64,000 nucleotides of DNA from positions 275,939 through 339,938 of the forward strand of contig JAGBCQ010000012.1 in NCBI GenBank assembly GCA_017937925.1. The letters run 5' to 3'. Both the position numbers and the translations under genes were made by a program. This DNA comes from Paraprevotella sp. (GTDB taxonomy: Bacteria; Bacteroidota; Bacteroidia; Bacteroidales; Bacteroidaceae). Position 1 is the stretch's first letter. Every line of letters starts with the position of its first letter. The notes beneath the pieces were generated by a model, which did no database searches, was not told the DNA's origin, and worked only from the letters and a program-made list of their open reading frames with translations. Below are positions 39,399 to 46,659 of the stretch, one piece after another.

Positions 39399-39692
39399 TT
39401 ACAAAGTCTTTATTTTCTTCTGTGCAACGATAATAGCATCGTTGCACAAGTCCCGTTCCTGCTCATCTTCAACAGCATCAATGAACTTGTCTGCTAACCA
39501 CAAGGTAAGCATTTCCTTTTCATCCTGATGAAGATACTCCGCAAGTTTGATGACCTGCTCACGCTTTGCTCTTCTGTCACCACGTTCAATCTTACTGAAC
39601 ATTGGGGTGTCAATCTCTAGGAATGCAGCCAACTGGCGTTGTAGCAAACCTTGCTCTTCTCTGAGCTCTTTAATCTTATCTCCGAATAACAT
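39399..39692 (-). CDS. XRE-family HTH regulator
   Basis: The 97-aa protein has an N-terminal Cro/C1 helix-turn-helix (IKELREEQGLLQRQLAAFLE, then IDTPMFSKIERGDRRAKREQ) and an acidic helical C terminus. It is followed after 2 bp by the two-TM gene and preceded by the AlbA_2 gene by 12 bp. A regulator tightly paired with a membrane coiled-coil protein suggests an autoregulated two-gene unit, perhaps toxin-antitoxin-like, but no toxin is recognised. Confidence 0.85.
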   Translation of the reverse strand: MLFGDKIKELREEQGLLQRQLAAFLEIDTPMFSKIERGDRRAKREQVIKLAEYLHQDEKEMLTLWLADKFIDAVEDEQERDLCNDAIIVAQKKIKTL

Positions 39693-39704
39693 ATCACTAT
39701 AATC

Positions 39705-41189
39705 TTATTTTTCTTCTTTGTTTATAATCTCCCAATAACCGCCAAAATCACCACCGATACGAAAGATGAAACCTTCTTCCTTCAATCGATTGATATGCTT
39801 TTGAATAGTACTGGGGGCTACTCCAATGGTGTTAGAAAGCATTTTTCTTGTGATTTTCGGATTCTCTTTTATCAGTCGAAGAACTTCTGCAATGGTTGCG
39901 TCAATATCTGTCTGACCACTTGTCTGACCACTTGTCTGACCACTTGTCTGACCACCTGTCTGACCACTTGTCTGACCACCATGTTCTGTAACGTTATCAG
40001 GAATAACGTAAACACCTTCTACTCCATCAACATTAAACTTTGGCAGAGTGAGAATGAAACAATTCCAAGGTGTAGAGAATTTAGGATCCATACCTTCGGT
40101 GTAGCCATCATGTCCTTTGTATGCAGAAACTATTTTTTTGAAGCCTGAGCCACGACGCTCCATATACTTCAAACGACTAAATATGTCGGCAAGCACAGGA
40201 TTGCGACGACGAGAAGCCATATTCATCACATCCATATCTTTGATAGAGCCTCCATCAAGGAGACCGCCAGGTGAGAATATTTCAAGTCGGTCATCATACA
40301 TATCAATGTGTACTTCACTACCCAACTCAAGATAATTACGATGGATAAGAGCATTCACCAATCCTTCCTCCACGGCACGTTCTGGGTACTCTGGATATTC
40401 CAGGCGATTATCAGAGGTCTTGCGCCATGCTTTCTTAGAGTTACGACGTACAAAATCAAGTCCAGCTTGCAAAAGTGTAACTAAACTTCCAGTGTATTCT
40501 TCATCGTCCAGAGCGTCCATCACTCCATTAGCCTTGTCTAGTCCATTCCAACGTGTACAGAATAGGCGAGAGTGACGCACTGGGGAATAGTCTGCAAGCA
40601 GAGCACCGGCATTCGTCAGTTCGCCCTTCTCATTGACGATTCCAAAAGACTCATAGTCACTATCTTCAAATGAACGATTGGTGCGCTTGAAGTATGTCGC
40701 GCGTAGTACAGTGAAAGCCATATCCTCAAATTTCCAACGGGACACAAGACAGTCATACGACATATTAGACCCCTTTAGCACCAATTCTTTATGTTTCGAC
40801 ATACTTGCTACTACACTTTCGTTGCCCACACGAACGAACGCTTGCATCTGCCCATCACCAATATAGTAATAAGGAGTCTGTCCCCCTGGCAAAACATCCA
40901 ATACCACAAAGTTTTTCCCTTCTGCCTTGACAAACGAAAGATTAAAGTCCGGGATAGGATCAAGGTGTGTCTTGATGGTTTCACTGATTTTCTCAGCATC
41001 GCCCTTTGCATCTGCGAGTCCAACTAGCGTATCATCGTCTGCAATACCCCAAACAAGTTTGCCTCCAATGCCATTGGCAAAGGCACTCACACTCTTGCAC
41101 CAGCTTTTGGGTTTCTTCACCTCCAAAGCCTGTTTCTTATCGTATTCTGTAGCTTCGCCTATCAACTGGCAAATATTAAGCTTCTCCAT
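39705..41189 (-). CDS. AlbA_2/Schlafen-like ATP-binding transcriptional regulator with repeat linker and winged helix
   Basis: The 494-aa protein has an N-terminal AlbA_2 domain (ALEVKKPKSWCKSVSAFANG, then GGKLVWGIADD) and a GHKL-type ATPase segment (EGLVNALIHRNYLELGSEVH; DRLEIFSPGGLLDGG; RRRNPVLADIF). A Gly-Gln-Thr repeat linker and a C-terminal winged helix (NTIGVAPSTIQKHINRLKEE, then GFIFRIGG) follow. Proteins of this architecture are often labelled RecG-like or divergent AAA-4 but lack helicase motifs; DNA binding with nucleotide-dependent control is the likely job. The linker is encoded by a 12-bp tandem repeat. It lies between an AlbA_2 fragment gene upstream and the XRE gene downstream. 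What it regulates is unknown. Confidence 0.85.
   Translation of the reverse strand: MEKLNICQLIGEATEYDKKQALEVKKPKSWCKSVSAFANGIGGKLVWGIADDDTLVGLADAKGDAEKISETIKTHLDPIPDFNLSFVKAEGKNFVVLDVLPGGQTPYYYIGDGQMQAFVRVGNESVVASMSKHKELVLKGSNMSYDCLVSRWKFEDMAFTVLRATYFKRTNRSFEDSDYESFGIVNEKGELTNAGALLADYSPVRHSRLFCTRWNGLDKANGVMDALDDEEYTGSLVTLLQAGLDFVRRNSKKAWRKTSDNRLEYPEYPERAVEEGLVNALIHRNYLELGSEVHIDMYDDRLEIFSPGGLLDGGSIKDMDVMNMASRRRNPVLADIFSRLKYMERRGSGFKKIVSAYKGHDGYTEGMDPKFSTPWNCFILTLPKFNVDGVEGVYVIPDNVTEHGGQTSGQTGGQTSGQTSGQTSGQTDIDATIAEVLRLIKENPKITRKMLSNTIGVAPSTIQKHINRLKEEGFIFRIGGDFGGYWEIINKEEK
39911..39982 (-). repeat. 12-bp tandem repeat coding a (G/S)GQT linker
   Basis: Six near-identical copies of TGACCACTTGTC (two with C for T) lie back to back. 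The repeat is translated as GGQT/SGQT units inside the AlbA_2 protein. The unit is a multiple of three, so slippage would change linker length and keep the frame. Confidence 0.9.
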
Positions 41190-41210
41190 TTATATCTGAA
41201 TATTTTAAAT

Positions 41211-41483
41211 TTAACTGAGGCAAAGCCAGTTCTCCAATTCCTGTTCACCTTTCTTTTCAAGTTGAAGACGCACCTTAGTACCAATAATCTCATGAGTACC
41301 ATCATCCACGCCCCAAATCATATAGGCATAATCACGATCGTTCAAAGTGGCACTATTAGCAAGAGCACTAATGTCCTCACCAACCATTGTTGGCTCACAA
41401 TTGTTATGTTTGAACTCAACCCAGCCCACTTCCTTGGGCAGCTTGCAGAGTTCTTTTACCAGTATGTCGATATTTCCTATCAT
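41211..41483 (-). pseudogene. Truncated AlbA_2-domain gene (90 codons)
   Basis: MIGNIDILVKELCKLPKEVG, then WVEFKHNNCEPTMVGEDISALANSA (read in parts) and YAYMIWGVDD, is the N-terminal half of an AlbA_2 domain, similar in pattern to the gene just downstream. Intact relatives run to 400 residues or more; this one stops at 41211, 21 bp before the full-length AlbA_2 start. It is probably a remnant of a tandem duplicate or of a replaced regulator. A functional small AlbA_2 protein cannot be excluded because the frame has no internal stop. Confidence 0.6.
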
Positions 41484-41590
41484 TTTAATTTCTAATTTAC
41501 CTTTTATCTTGTTTTAGAACCACAGACATGGTTGAGAATCATCTTAAGAATTATTTATCTACAAGTTGGTATTTAAATCTTCTGTATTTC

Positions 41591-44233
41591 TTATACTTTA
41601 GAGGTTTCGCCATCTTCTCGTTTAGGCAAAATAGATGATGGTATTTTGTTAATTAGTCCGAGGTCTGGATTTTTTACTCCGTAGTCATGCTTTGCCAAGC
41701 ACTTTTTTATTAATGTAGGAAATGCTCTCAAATCGCTGTCATCAAGAAATCCGAAACGATATTGGGCTCTCATTTCATTTAAGATTTCAAATAAGAAAAA
41801 AGAGTCTTTGGGCAAATCAATTATATATTTCTCAATATAAGAATACCATTTTGGAGGTCTACTAATAATAAGAAGAATTGCAATCTGCTGTTTTACCAAA
41901 GGTGTAGAAGGATGCTCAAATGCATCATATAATAATGGGGCTACTTTAGAAGCATAAATATCCTCTTTGAAAAAGCCAACAACATTAGTAAGAATGACAA
42001 ATAGTATATTTTTTGCTCGCTCCTCCTCTGTTTCTCCAAAATCATCAGAAAGCAAAAAACCAGCACCTCCATATTCAGCACGCCCTTTTGCTGCTAAAAC
42101 AGGTATAAGGGCAAAGAGTACTTTTGCAATTTGTAACCATCCACGGAGAATTTCTTGCAATAATTCTTTTTTTATGGAAGCATCAGCATAGTCACTATTT
42201 CTTAAGGCTCTAGATGAGGATTTTATCTCCTGCATCAAATTATATACATAATATTCCTCAAAGAATTCATGAATAACGACATTCTGATTATATGGTGTTA
42301 ACTGATTATAATGATTGTCCTGAAATCTATCTTTTATTGTTACAGGCAAACCAGAACTTAAAACCATATCACTAACTTCCTGCTGCATACGTTCTATATG
42401 CTGAGATGCAGGATTCCATTTTGCAAAACGATAAGGATTAAAAGAGTCTGGTATTGATATCCTTGCAAATACCGTATCACACGTGCTTTTGATATCTTGC
42501 AACAAGACAGTTAACGCATCTGTTCTGTTACGATCAATTCCCGTGTAAAACTCTATTATTTCAGGATAATCTAAATACTTCTTTGAAATAAAAATGTATT
42601 TAGCAAAATCATTGTTGGCATGCATCCTTAAGGCCGCAAAATATAGCAGCCAAAAAGCAGATTTAAAAGACACATGTCCATCCATCTCAAGTATGATGCT
42701 ATTTTGTAATAGTATATCGTACAAGGATTTAACATTTAGATTAATTAGGTTCGTATCACAAAAACCTCTTGATTTTCTAAAGAATTCGTCAGTTGTAAAT
42801 TCTGAGCGGTTCTCACGAATTAACATTTCGCAAAAGCACCCCATAACAAACTGACAATCTTTTACGTCAGGTGTAGTGTTATACTTCGGTAAATCTGAAA
42901 ATTCGAAAAGAACATACAAGACATCCTCCAGCATCTGGCATCTATTAACAGGATTGTTATCAAACTTTTTCTCGTCAACTTTCAATAGCGTAAGACAATT
43001 CTGTGGTGTCCTGTGAATATTTAGTGTTGCAATATCGTTTACAATCTTCTCCAATAATGTTTCATCATCGGCTATTTTGGCGACATGGTTATACTCTGTC
43101 ACCACATAGCGAACTTGGCTACGTGTCATTGGAAGAAGAGTAAAAGAACTAAATTCTCTTTCTATTTTTACATCCTCAAGTTTTCCTTTTAAAAATTTTG
43201 TCCCCTCTACAGTACGCATTAACAATACTGGAATGTCGGCGAAAATATCACAAACAGCTTTTAGTTTTTTTAAGGTACCGCCTTCTGTCTGGGACCACTC
43301 ATCTAAAACTACAGCCTCAATAGGGATATTAGTATCAATCCCTAAATCCTGGTAATCGTTGTTGATGTATTGCTCGATATTGTTTGCTTTCAACTTTCTA
43401 GAATCAATATATAGCCAGTGTGATCCTTTCTTCCATGCTTCTAATACCATATAATGTGACAAACATGTCAAGCCAAATTGTGGCGGAGCAGAAATAATAA
43501 CAGACGACGGATTTGCAATAATATCGGCTACATCTACATGTTCAACTTTGTTATCATCAGGATTAATAGAAATTTCACTTCTGGAACTTATTATTGGCTC
43601 AACCCAAATCCGAGGTTGGCCACTAAACAATTTTAAAGCCTTATTTAGCCTTTCTTCTAAAATGAAATGCACACGAGTTAAACGTTCTGCATCACTTCGA
43701 TTATCGCTTGTATAATGGTCATTGAAGTATTTGTTCAGATGCTTACGCAATTTTTCTTCGAAATCATCAATTCCATCATACACTGAATACATACATTTTT
43801 GGCCCACCACCTGATCCCGGAAAGAGCGGACTTTCTGATATTGTTCAATATCTATCTTACTAGGATTGATAGCTTCGTCATTGAAGTAGAACATGATCTC
43901 CATGTTCTTTAATTCTTGTGCTTTCTTATACGCAATCTCAAACTCTTCGACGGTACCAGACTCGGCTCGGTTTGTTGGAGAACCAAATTTAGTATACATT
44001 ATACCAATGAATAAATCGTATTTGTCTTCTATTTGGCGATTTATTACATCTTGCCCATCTTCTCCAATTGCTGGGTAAACATCATTTTCCCATCTTAATG
44101 ATTGGAGTTCAAATCCATATGGTACTCCAATGCCATTGTTTATTTCAGCAAATACTTTCTCGCATATATTACGCTCTGCCGTAGTATCACCAGGTGAAGC
44201 AATAAAGCATTTAATAATCTTTTTTTGTTCCAT
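41591..44233 (-). CDS. DUF4062 protein with STAND-like P-loop region lacking the lysine
   Basis: The start is placed at ATG 44231-44233 (MEQKKIIKCFIASPGDTTAE); ATG 44284, preceded by AAGGA, would add 17 residues. The 880-aa product has an N-terminal DUF4062 domain (FIASPGDTTAERNICEKVF; YDLFIGIMYTKFGSPT; SGTVEEFEIAY), a TIR-like fold often used as a sensor or effector. Residues about 240-400 resemble a STAND/NACHT ATPase: the P-loop-like SAPPQFGLTCLSHY has Leu where Lys is expected, and EAVVLDEW is a Walker-B-like strand. A long helical C terminus follows. It is the last gene of a five-gene run. Whether it hydrolyses ATP is doubtful given the missing lysine. Confidence 0.75.
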   Translation of the reverse strand: MEQKKIIKCFIASPGDTTAERNICEKVFAEINNGIGVPYGFELQSLRWENDVYPAIGEDGQDVINRQIEDKYDLFIGIMYTKFGSPTNRAESGTVEEFEIAYKKAQELKNMEIMFYFNDEAINPSKIDIEQYQKVRSFRDQVVGQKCMYSVYDGIDDFEEKLRKHLNKYFNDHYTSDNRSDAERLTRVHFILEERLNKALKLFSGQPRIWVEPIISSRSEISINPDDNKVEHVDVADIIANPSSVIISAPPQFGLTCLSHYMVLEAWKKGSHWLYIDSRKLKANNIEQYINNDYQDLGIDTNIPIEAVVLDEWSQTEGGTLKKLKAVCDIFADIPVLLMRTVEGTKFLKGKLEDVKIEREFSSFTLLPMTRSQVRYVVTEYNHVAKIADDETLLEKIVNDIATLNIHRTPQNCLTLLKVDEKKFDNNPVNRCQMLEDVLYVLFEFSDLPKYNTTPDVKDCQFVMGCFCEMLIRENRSEFTTDEFFRKSRGFCDTNLINLNVKSLYDILLQNSIILEMDGHVSFKSAFWLLYFAALRMHANNDFAKYIFISKKYLDYPEIIEFYTGIDRNRTDALTVLLQDIKSTCDTVFARISIPDSFNPYRFAKWNPASQHIERMQQEVSDMVLSSGLPVTIKDRFQDNHYNQLTPYNQNVVIHEFFEEYYVYNLMQEIKSSSRALRNSDYADASIKKELLQEILRGWLQIAKVLFALIPVLAAKGRAEYGGAGFLLSDDFGETEEERAKNILFVILTNVVGFFKEDIYASKVAPLLYDAFEHPSTPLVKQQIAILLIISRPPKWYSYIEKYIIDLPKDSFFLFEILNEMRAQYRFGFLDDSDLRAFPTLIKKCLAKHDYGVKNPDLGLINKIPSSILPKREDGETSKV

Positions 44234-44324
44234 ATTCTTAAATGATATTGAGTTCAACGATCCATTTTTTTGCATTGAAAGCATTTTGTCCTTGTTTCCA
44301 AGAATGGTATGTTTATATTACGAA

Positions 44325-44498
44325 CTACCATTTAATTTTCTTTACACAAAATAAATCTCTTTTTATTGTCTCTTTCATCTCCTTTTGGAAATTTTCGAAT
44401 GATAGAGATTTTTCATAATCACCATTTTTAATATGTTGAGATGCCGCCAATGCTTTTTTGCTTGAATTTTTGTTGGAATAAATTGTAGCCATATTCAT
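44325..44498 (-). CDS. 57-aa protein overlapping the Ntn hydrolase gene
   Basis: The start ATG shares a base with the stop of the Ntn hydrolase gene (TAATG), which supports it as a real, translationally coupled gene despite its size; an ATG two codons later is an alternative start. The product is MNMATIYSNKNSSKKALAAS, then QHIKNGDYEKSLSFENFQKE and a basic C-terminal helix (MKETIKRDLFCVKKIKW). The size and charged helical pattern recall small antitoxins, but I do not recognise a family. The DUF4062 gene starts 40-91 bp downstream. A role as inhibitor or adaptor of its neighbours is inference only. Confidence 0.65.
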   Translation of the reverse strand: MNMATIYSNKNSSKKALAASQHIKNGDYEKSLSFENFQKEMKETIKRDLFCVKKIKW

Positions 44499-45775
44499 TA
44501 TTTTTGTCGTTCGAAATAGTGAGGATTAAGTTCTCTATTAAAATAATGTTTTCGCTTTATCCATATAAAACCGTCTCCTTTTGTTATTACAGCTACATCT
44601 ACTGGTCCCCCAACACTTTCTTCATCAGTTGTAATATGCCTTTTTAAACATGTCATACGTACAAGACTTTCTGCCATATCTGCAAGGTCTTCTTTTGACA
44701 AGAAAGCAACAGTGTTCAAAAGTTTGTCAATATAGTTGTTTTGGATATAATCATTTAAAAAACTAATAAATGAACTTGTTTGGTTGGATATTTCAATATT
44801 ACGTAATGCATCTAGTAAAGTATCCGGAGCACCTGCTTGGGATAGTACATCTATAATGTTGTTTCTAAAGCCATCAAATGCTAATAATAAACTCTTGTTA
44901 ATGGTATCTCTTAATTTTTGGTCAATACCTCTGACTACAGTGTTGGACACATCCGTTTGAGCGAACGGAGCAACACAAGCGTTTTTTTGATTAGAAACTT
45001 CATAGTTACTTAGCTCTACATATTTTATTTTGTTGTCAAAAGCTAAAGAGACTTCATAGTGATAATATGAAGGAAATAATTCCTCCTCACCGTATCCCCA
45101 GAAAACAAGGCCTGTTTGAGATAAATAAACTATTGTATCTGCTGATATTATAGAAAAAAGCGTAGAAAGAAATATTTTGGGGAAATCTTTAGGACATGCT
45201 GTGTCCAGTATTAAGTCAGATAATACGGAGTCGATGACTTCATTAGCATAATTCTGAAATTGACTTATTTTATATGAATTAAATTCAGATGTTTTGTTAT
45301 GCAATTTGTAGTCTTCCGACAATCCTGTTAGAAATGAAATCATTTCACTGAATAATGAATTTGAATCAATATCTGTCTTGCTTAGCTCTAATTGCTTTAT
45401 GGCTGTTGATTTTGCTTCTTCCTTAAGTTGGTGAGCAAGATAGGCTACTTGAGCTTTTTGATCTTCAACACTAACTCTTGTCAGAATAACACTATGAAGA
45501 TACCCCCAAAAATCTTCTGCATAATCTTTCAACTTGGGGAATGATTTGTCTTTTAAATGAACATCACGATATGTTTTAAAAATAATTTCCCATGGGATTC
45601 CATGAAAATCTAAGTTGTTATAAATAGCAATGCCAACTGGATATTTTTTGGATAATTCAAATATCTTGTTGGTGTTGTTTGTTATTTTATTAGTTGCGGA
45701 CGTGGAATAAGTTGCGGCACTATCTGCAGCAATAGCAATTCCCCTTTTGTTTAGTGTTCCTACAATAGCCGTCAT
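44498..45775 (-). CDS. Proteasome-beta-like Ntn hydrolase family protein
   Basis: The start is ATG 45773-45775, giving Met-Thr; a TTG two codons upstream would hide the Thr and is rejected. After normal Met removal the protein (425 aa) would begin TAIVGTLNKRGIAIAADSAA. Thr1 and Asp17 fall at the proteasome-beta active-site spacing, and Lys36 (NKIFELS) or Lys29 could serve as the Lys33 equivalent. The strand pattern GIAIAADSAAT... KIF... VGIAIY repeats that of proteasome/HslV subunits. The remaining 300 residues are helical and unrelated to proteasomes that I know. It lies between the methyltransferase-HIT gene (13-bp gap) and the 57-aa gene (overlap). Peptidase or amidase activity is inferred; the substrate is unknown. 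Confidence 0.72.
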   Translation of the reverse strand: MTAIVGTLNKRGIAIAADSAATYSTSATNKITNNTNKIFELSKKYPVGIAIYNNLDFHGIPWEIIFKTYRDVHLKDKSFPKLKDYAEDFWGYLHSVILTRVSVEDQKAQVAYLAHQLKEEAKSTAIKQLELSKTDIDSNSLFSEMISFLTGLSEDYKLHNKTSEFNSYKISQFQNYANEVIDSVLSDLILDTACPKDFPKIFLSTLFSIISADTIVYLSQTGLVFWGYGEEELFPSYYHYEVSLAFDNKIKYVELSNYEVSNQKNACVAPFAQTDVSNTVVRGIDQKLRDTINKSLLLAFDGFRNNIIDVLSQAGAPDTLLDALRNIEISNQTSSFISFLNDYIQNNYIDKLLNTVAFLSKEDLADMAESLVRMTCLKRHITTDEESVGGPVDVAVITKGDGFIWIKRKHYFNRELNPHYFERQK

Positions 45776-45788
45776 ATTCAAAATTTAT

Positions 45789-46658
45789 TTAATACTTCTG
45801 TTTACTTGGAATAACTCCCCTTACTCCTCCTTTGGGATTCTCAACATCTCCTTTGTAGCGTGGAATCAAATGCATGTGGCAATGGAATACACTTTGTCCA
45901 GCATATTCACCAACATTGATGCCTATATTGTAGCCGTCAGGATGGAAACGTTCATCAACTTTCTGCTTCACATATTGCAACACTACATTCATTGCCTCGC
46001 GCTCGTGATTAGTGAGGTCAAAATAGTTGGCAACATGCCGTTTGGGAATTATCAGGGCATGACCTGGAGAAACAGGATAACCATCGTAGAATGCAACGCA
46101 CGTAGCAGTCTCACATATTATTTCAACCCTCCTTGACAACCTACAGAAAGGACATTTCTCACCGTCCTTGCGAGGTAGTTTGTTAAAGTGGTTGTATTGA
46201 TACAGTTCGTAACTCTTGTTGACAACGAGACTCTTGTATGGTAATTTGACGTTGCACTGATAAGTATATTGTTTATGGATGGCGTGGAGTCGGAAACCTT
46301 CTTCTGTCAAGTCACGACGTACTGCAAAATATGCAGTTCCTTTTGGAGAGAGCAGATTAGTAACATTCATTAATACCTCTGCTTGGGCATAGGGCTCAAG
46401 AACATTCAGTACATAATTACAGAAGATGGTATCAAACTTTCCTTCGGGGAAGTCGGGCCGATAGTAATAATCATATCCTGTAATGTCGTATCCTTGCTTT
46501 TTCAGTTCGTCAGTATCGAATCCGAAACCGCAACCGAAGTCAAGAATCTTTCCTTTCAGCAGTTGATGTTGCATGAGGTATCTAGTCGGCACAGAAAAGT
46601 CTGTGCGTTTGATAGCCGTGAGGTAGGGATGATTTATTTTCTCTGGTTCCATAATCAT
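45789..46658 (-). CDS. Fusion of SAM-dependent methyltransferase and HIT hydrolase domains
   Basis: The start is ATG 46656-46658 (MIMEPEKINHPYLT), 1 bp after the HNH stop; MEPEK two codons on is also possible. The 289-aa protein has an N-terminal class I methyltransferase with SAM motif ILDFGCGFGFDTDEL (about 38-52) and the DTIFCNYVLNVLEP motif IV region. A possible zinc knuckle (CPFC, 168-171) follows, then a complete HIT domain: SPGHALIIPKRHVANYFDL and the HxHxH catalytic triad HCHMHLIPRY (259-268). HIT proteins hydrolyse or transfer nucleotidyl groups. The fusion suggests linked methylation and nucleotide processing of the same molecule; the substrate is unknown. Confidence 0.85.
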   Translation of the reverse strand: MIMEPEKINHPYLTAIKRTDFSVPTRYLMQHQLLKGKILDFGCGFGFDTDELKKQGYDITGYDYYYRPDFPEGKFDTIFCNYVLNVLEPYAQAEVLMNVTNLLSPKGTAYFAVRRDLTEEGFRLHAIHKQYTYQCNVKLPYKSLVVNKSYELYQYNHFNKLPRKDGEKCPFCRLSRRVEIICETATCVAFYDGYPVSPGHALIIPKRHVANYFDLTNHEREAMNVVLQYVKQKVDERFHPDGYNIGINVGEYAGQSVFHCHMHLIPRYKGDVENPKGGVRGVIPSKQKY

Positions 46659-46659
46659 T

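Noticed and set aside
39911-39982. Short tandem repeats that could suggest a CRISPR array
   Set aside because: Units are 12 bp, contiguous without spacers, and translated in frame within the AlbA_2 protein; no cas genes are near.
45776-45781. TTG start two codons upstream of the Ntn hydrolase ATG
   Set aside because: It would place Met-Asn-Met before the Thr and block exposure of the proposed nucleophile; the ATG at 45773-45775 is the normal choice.
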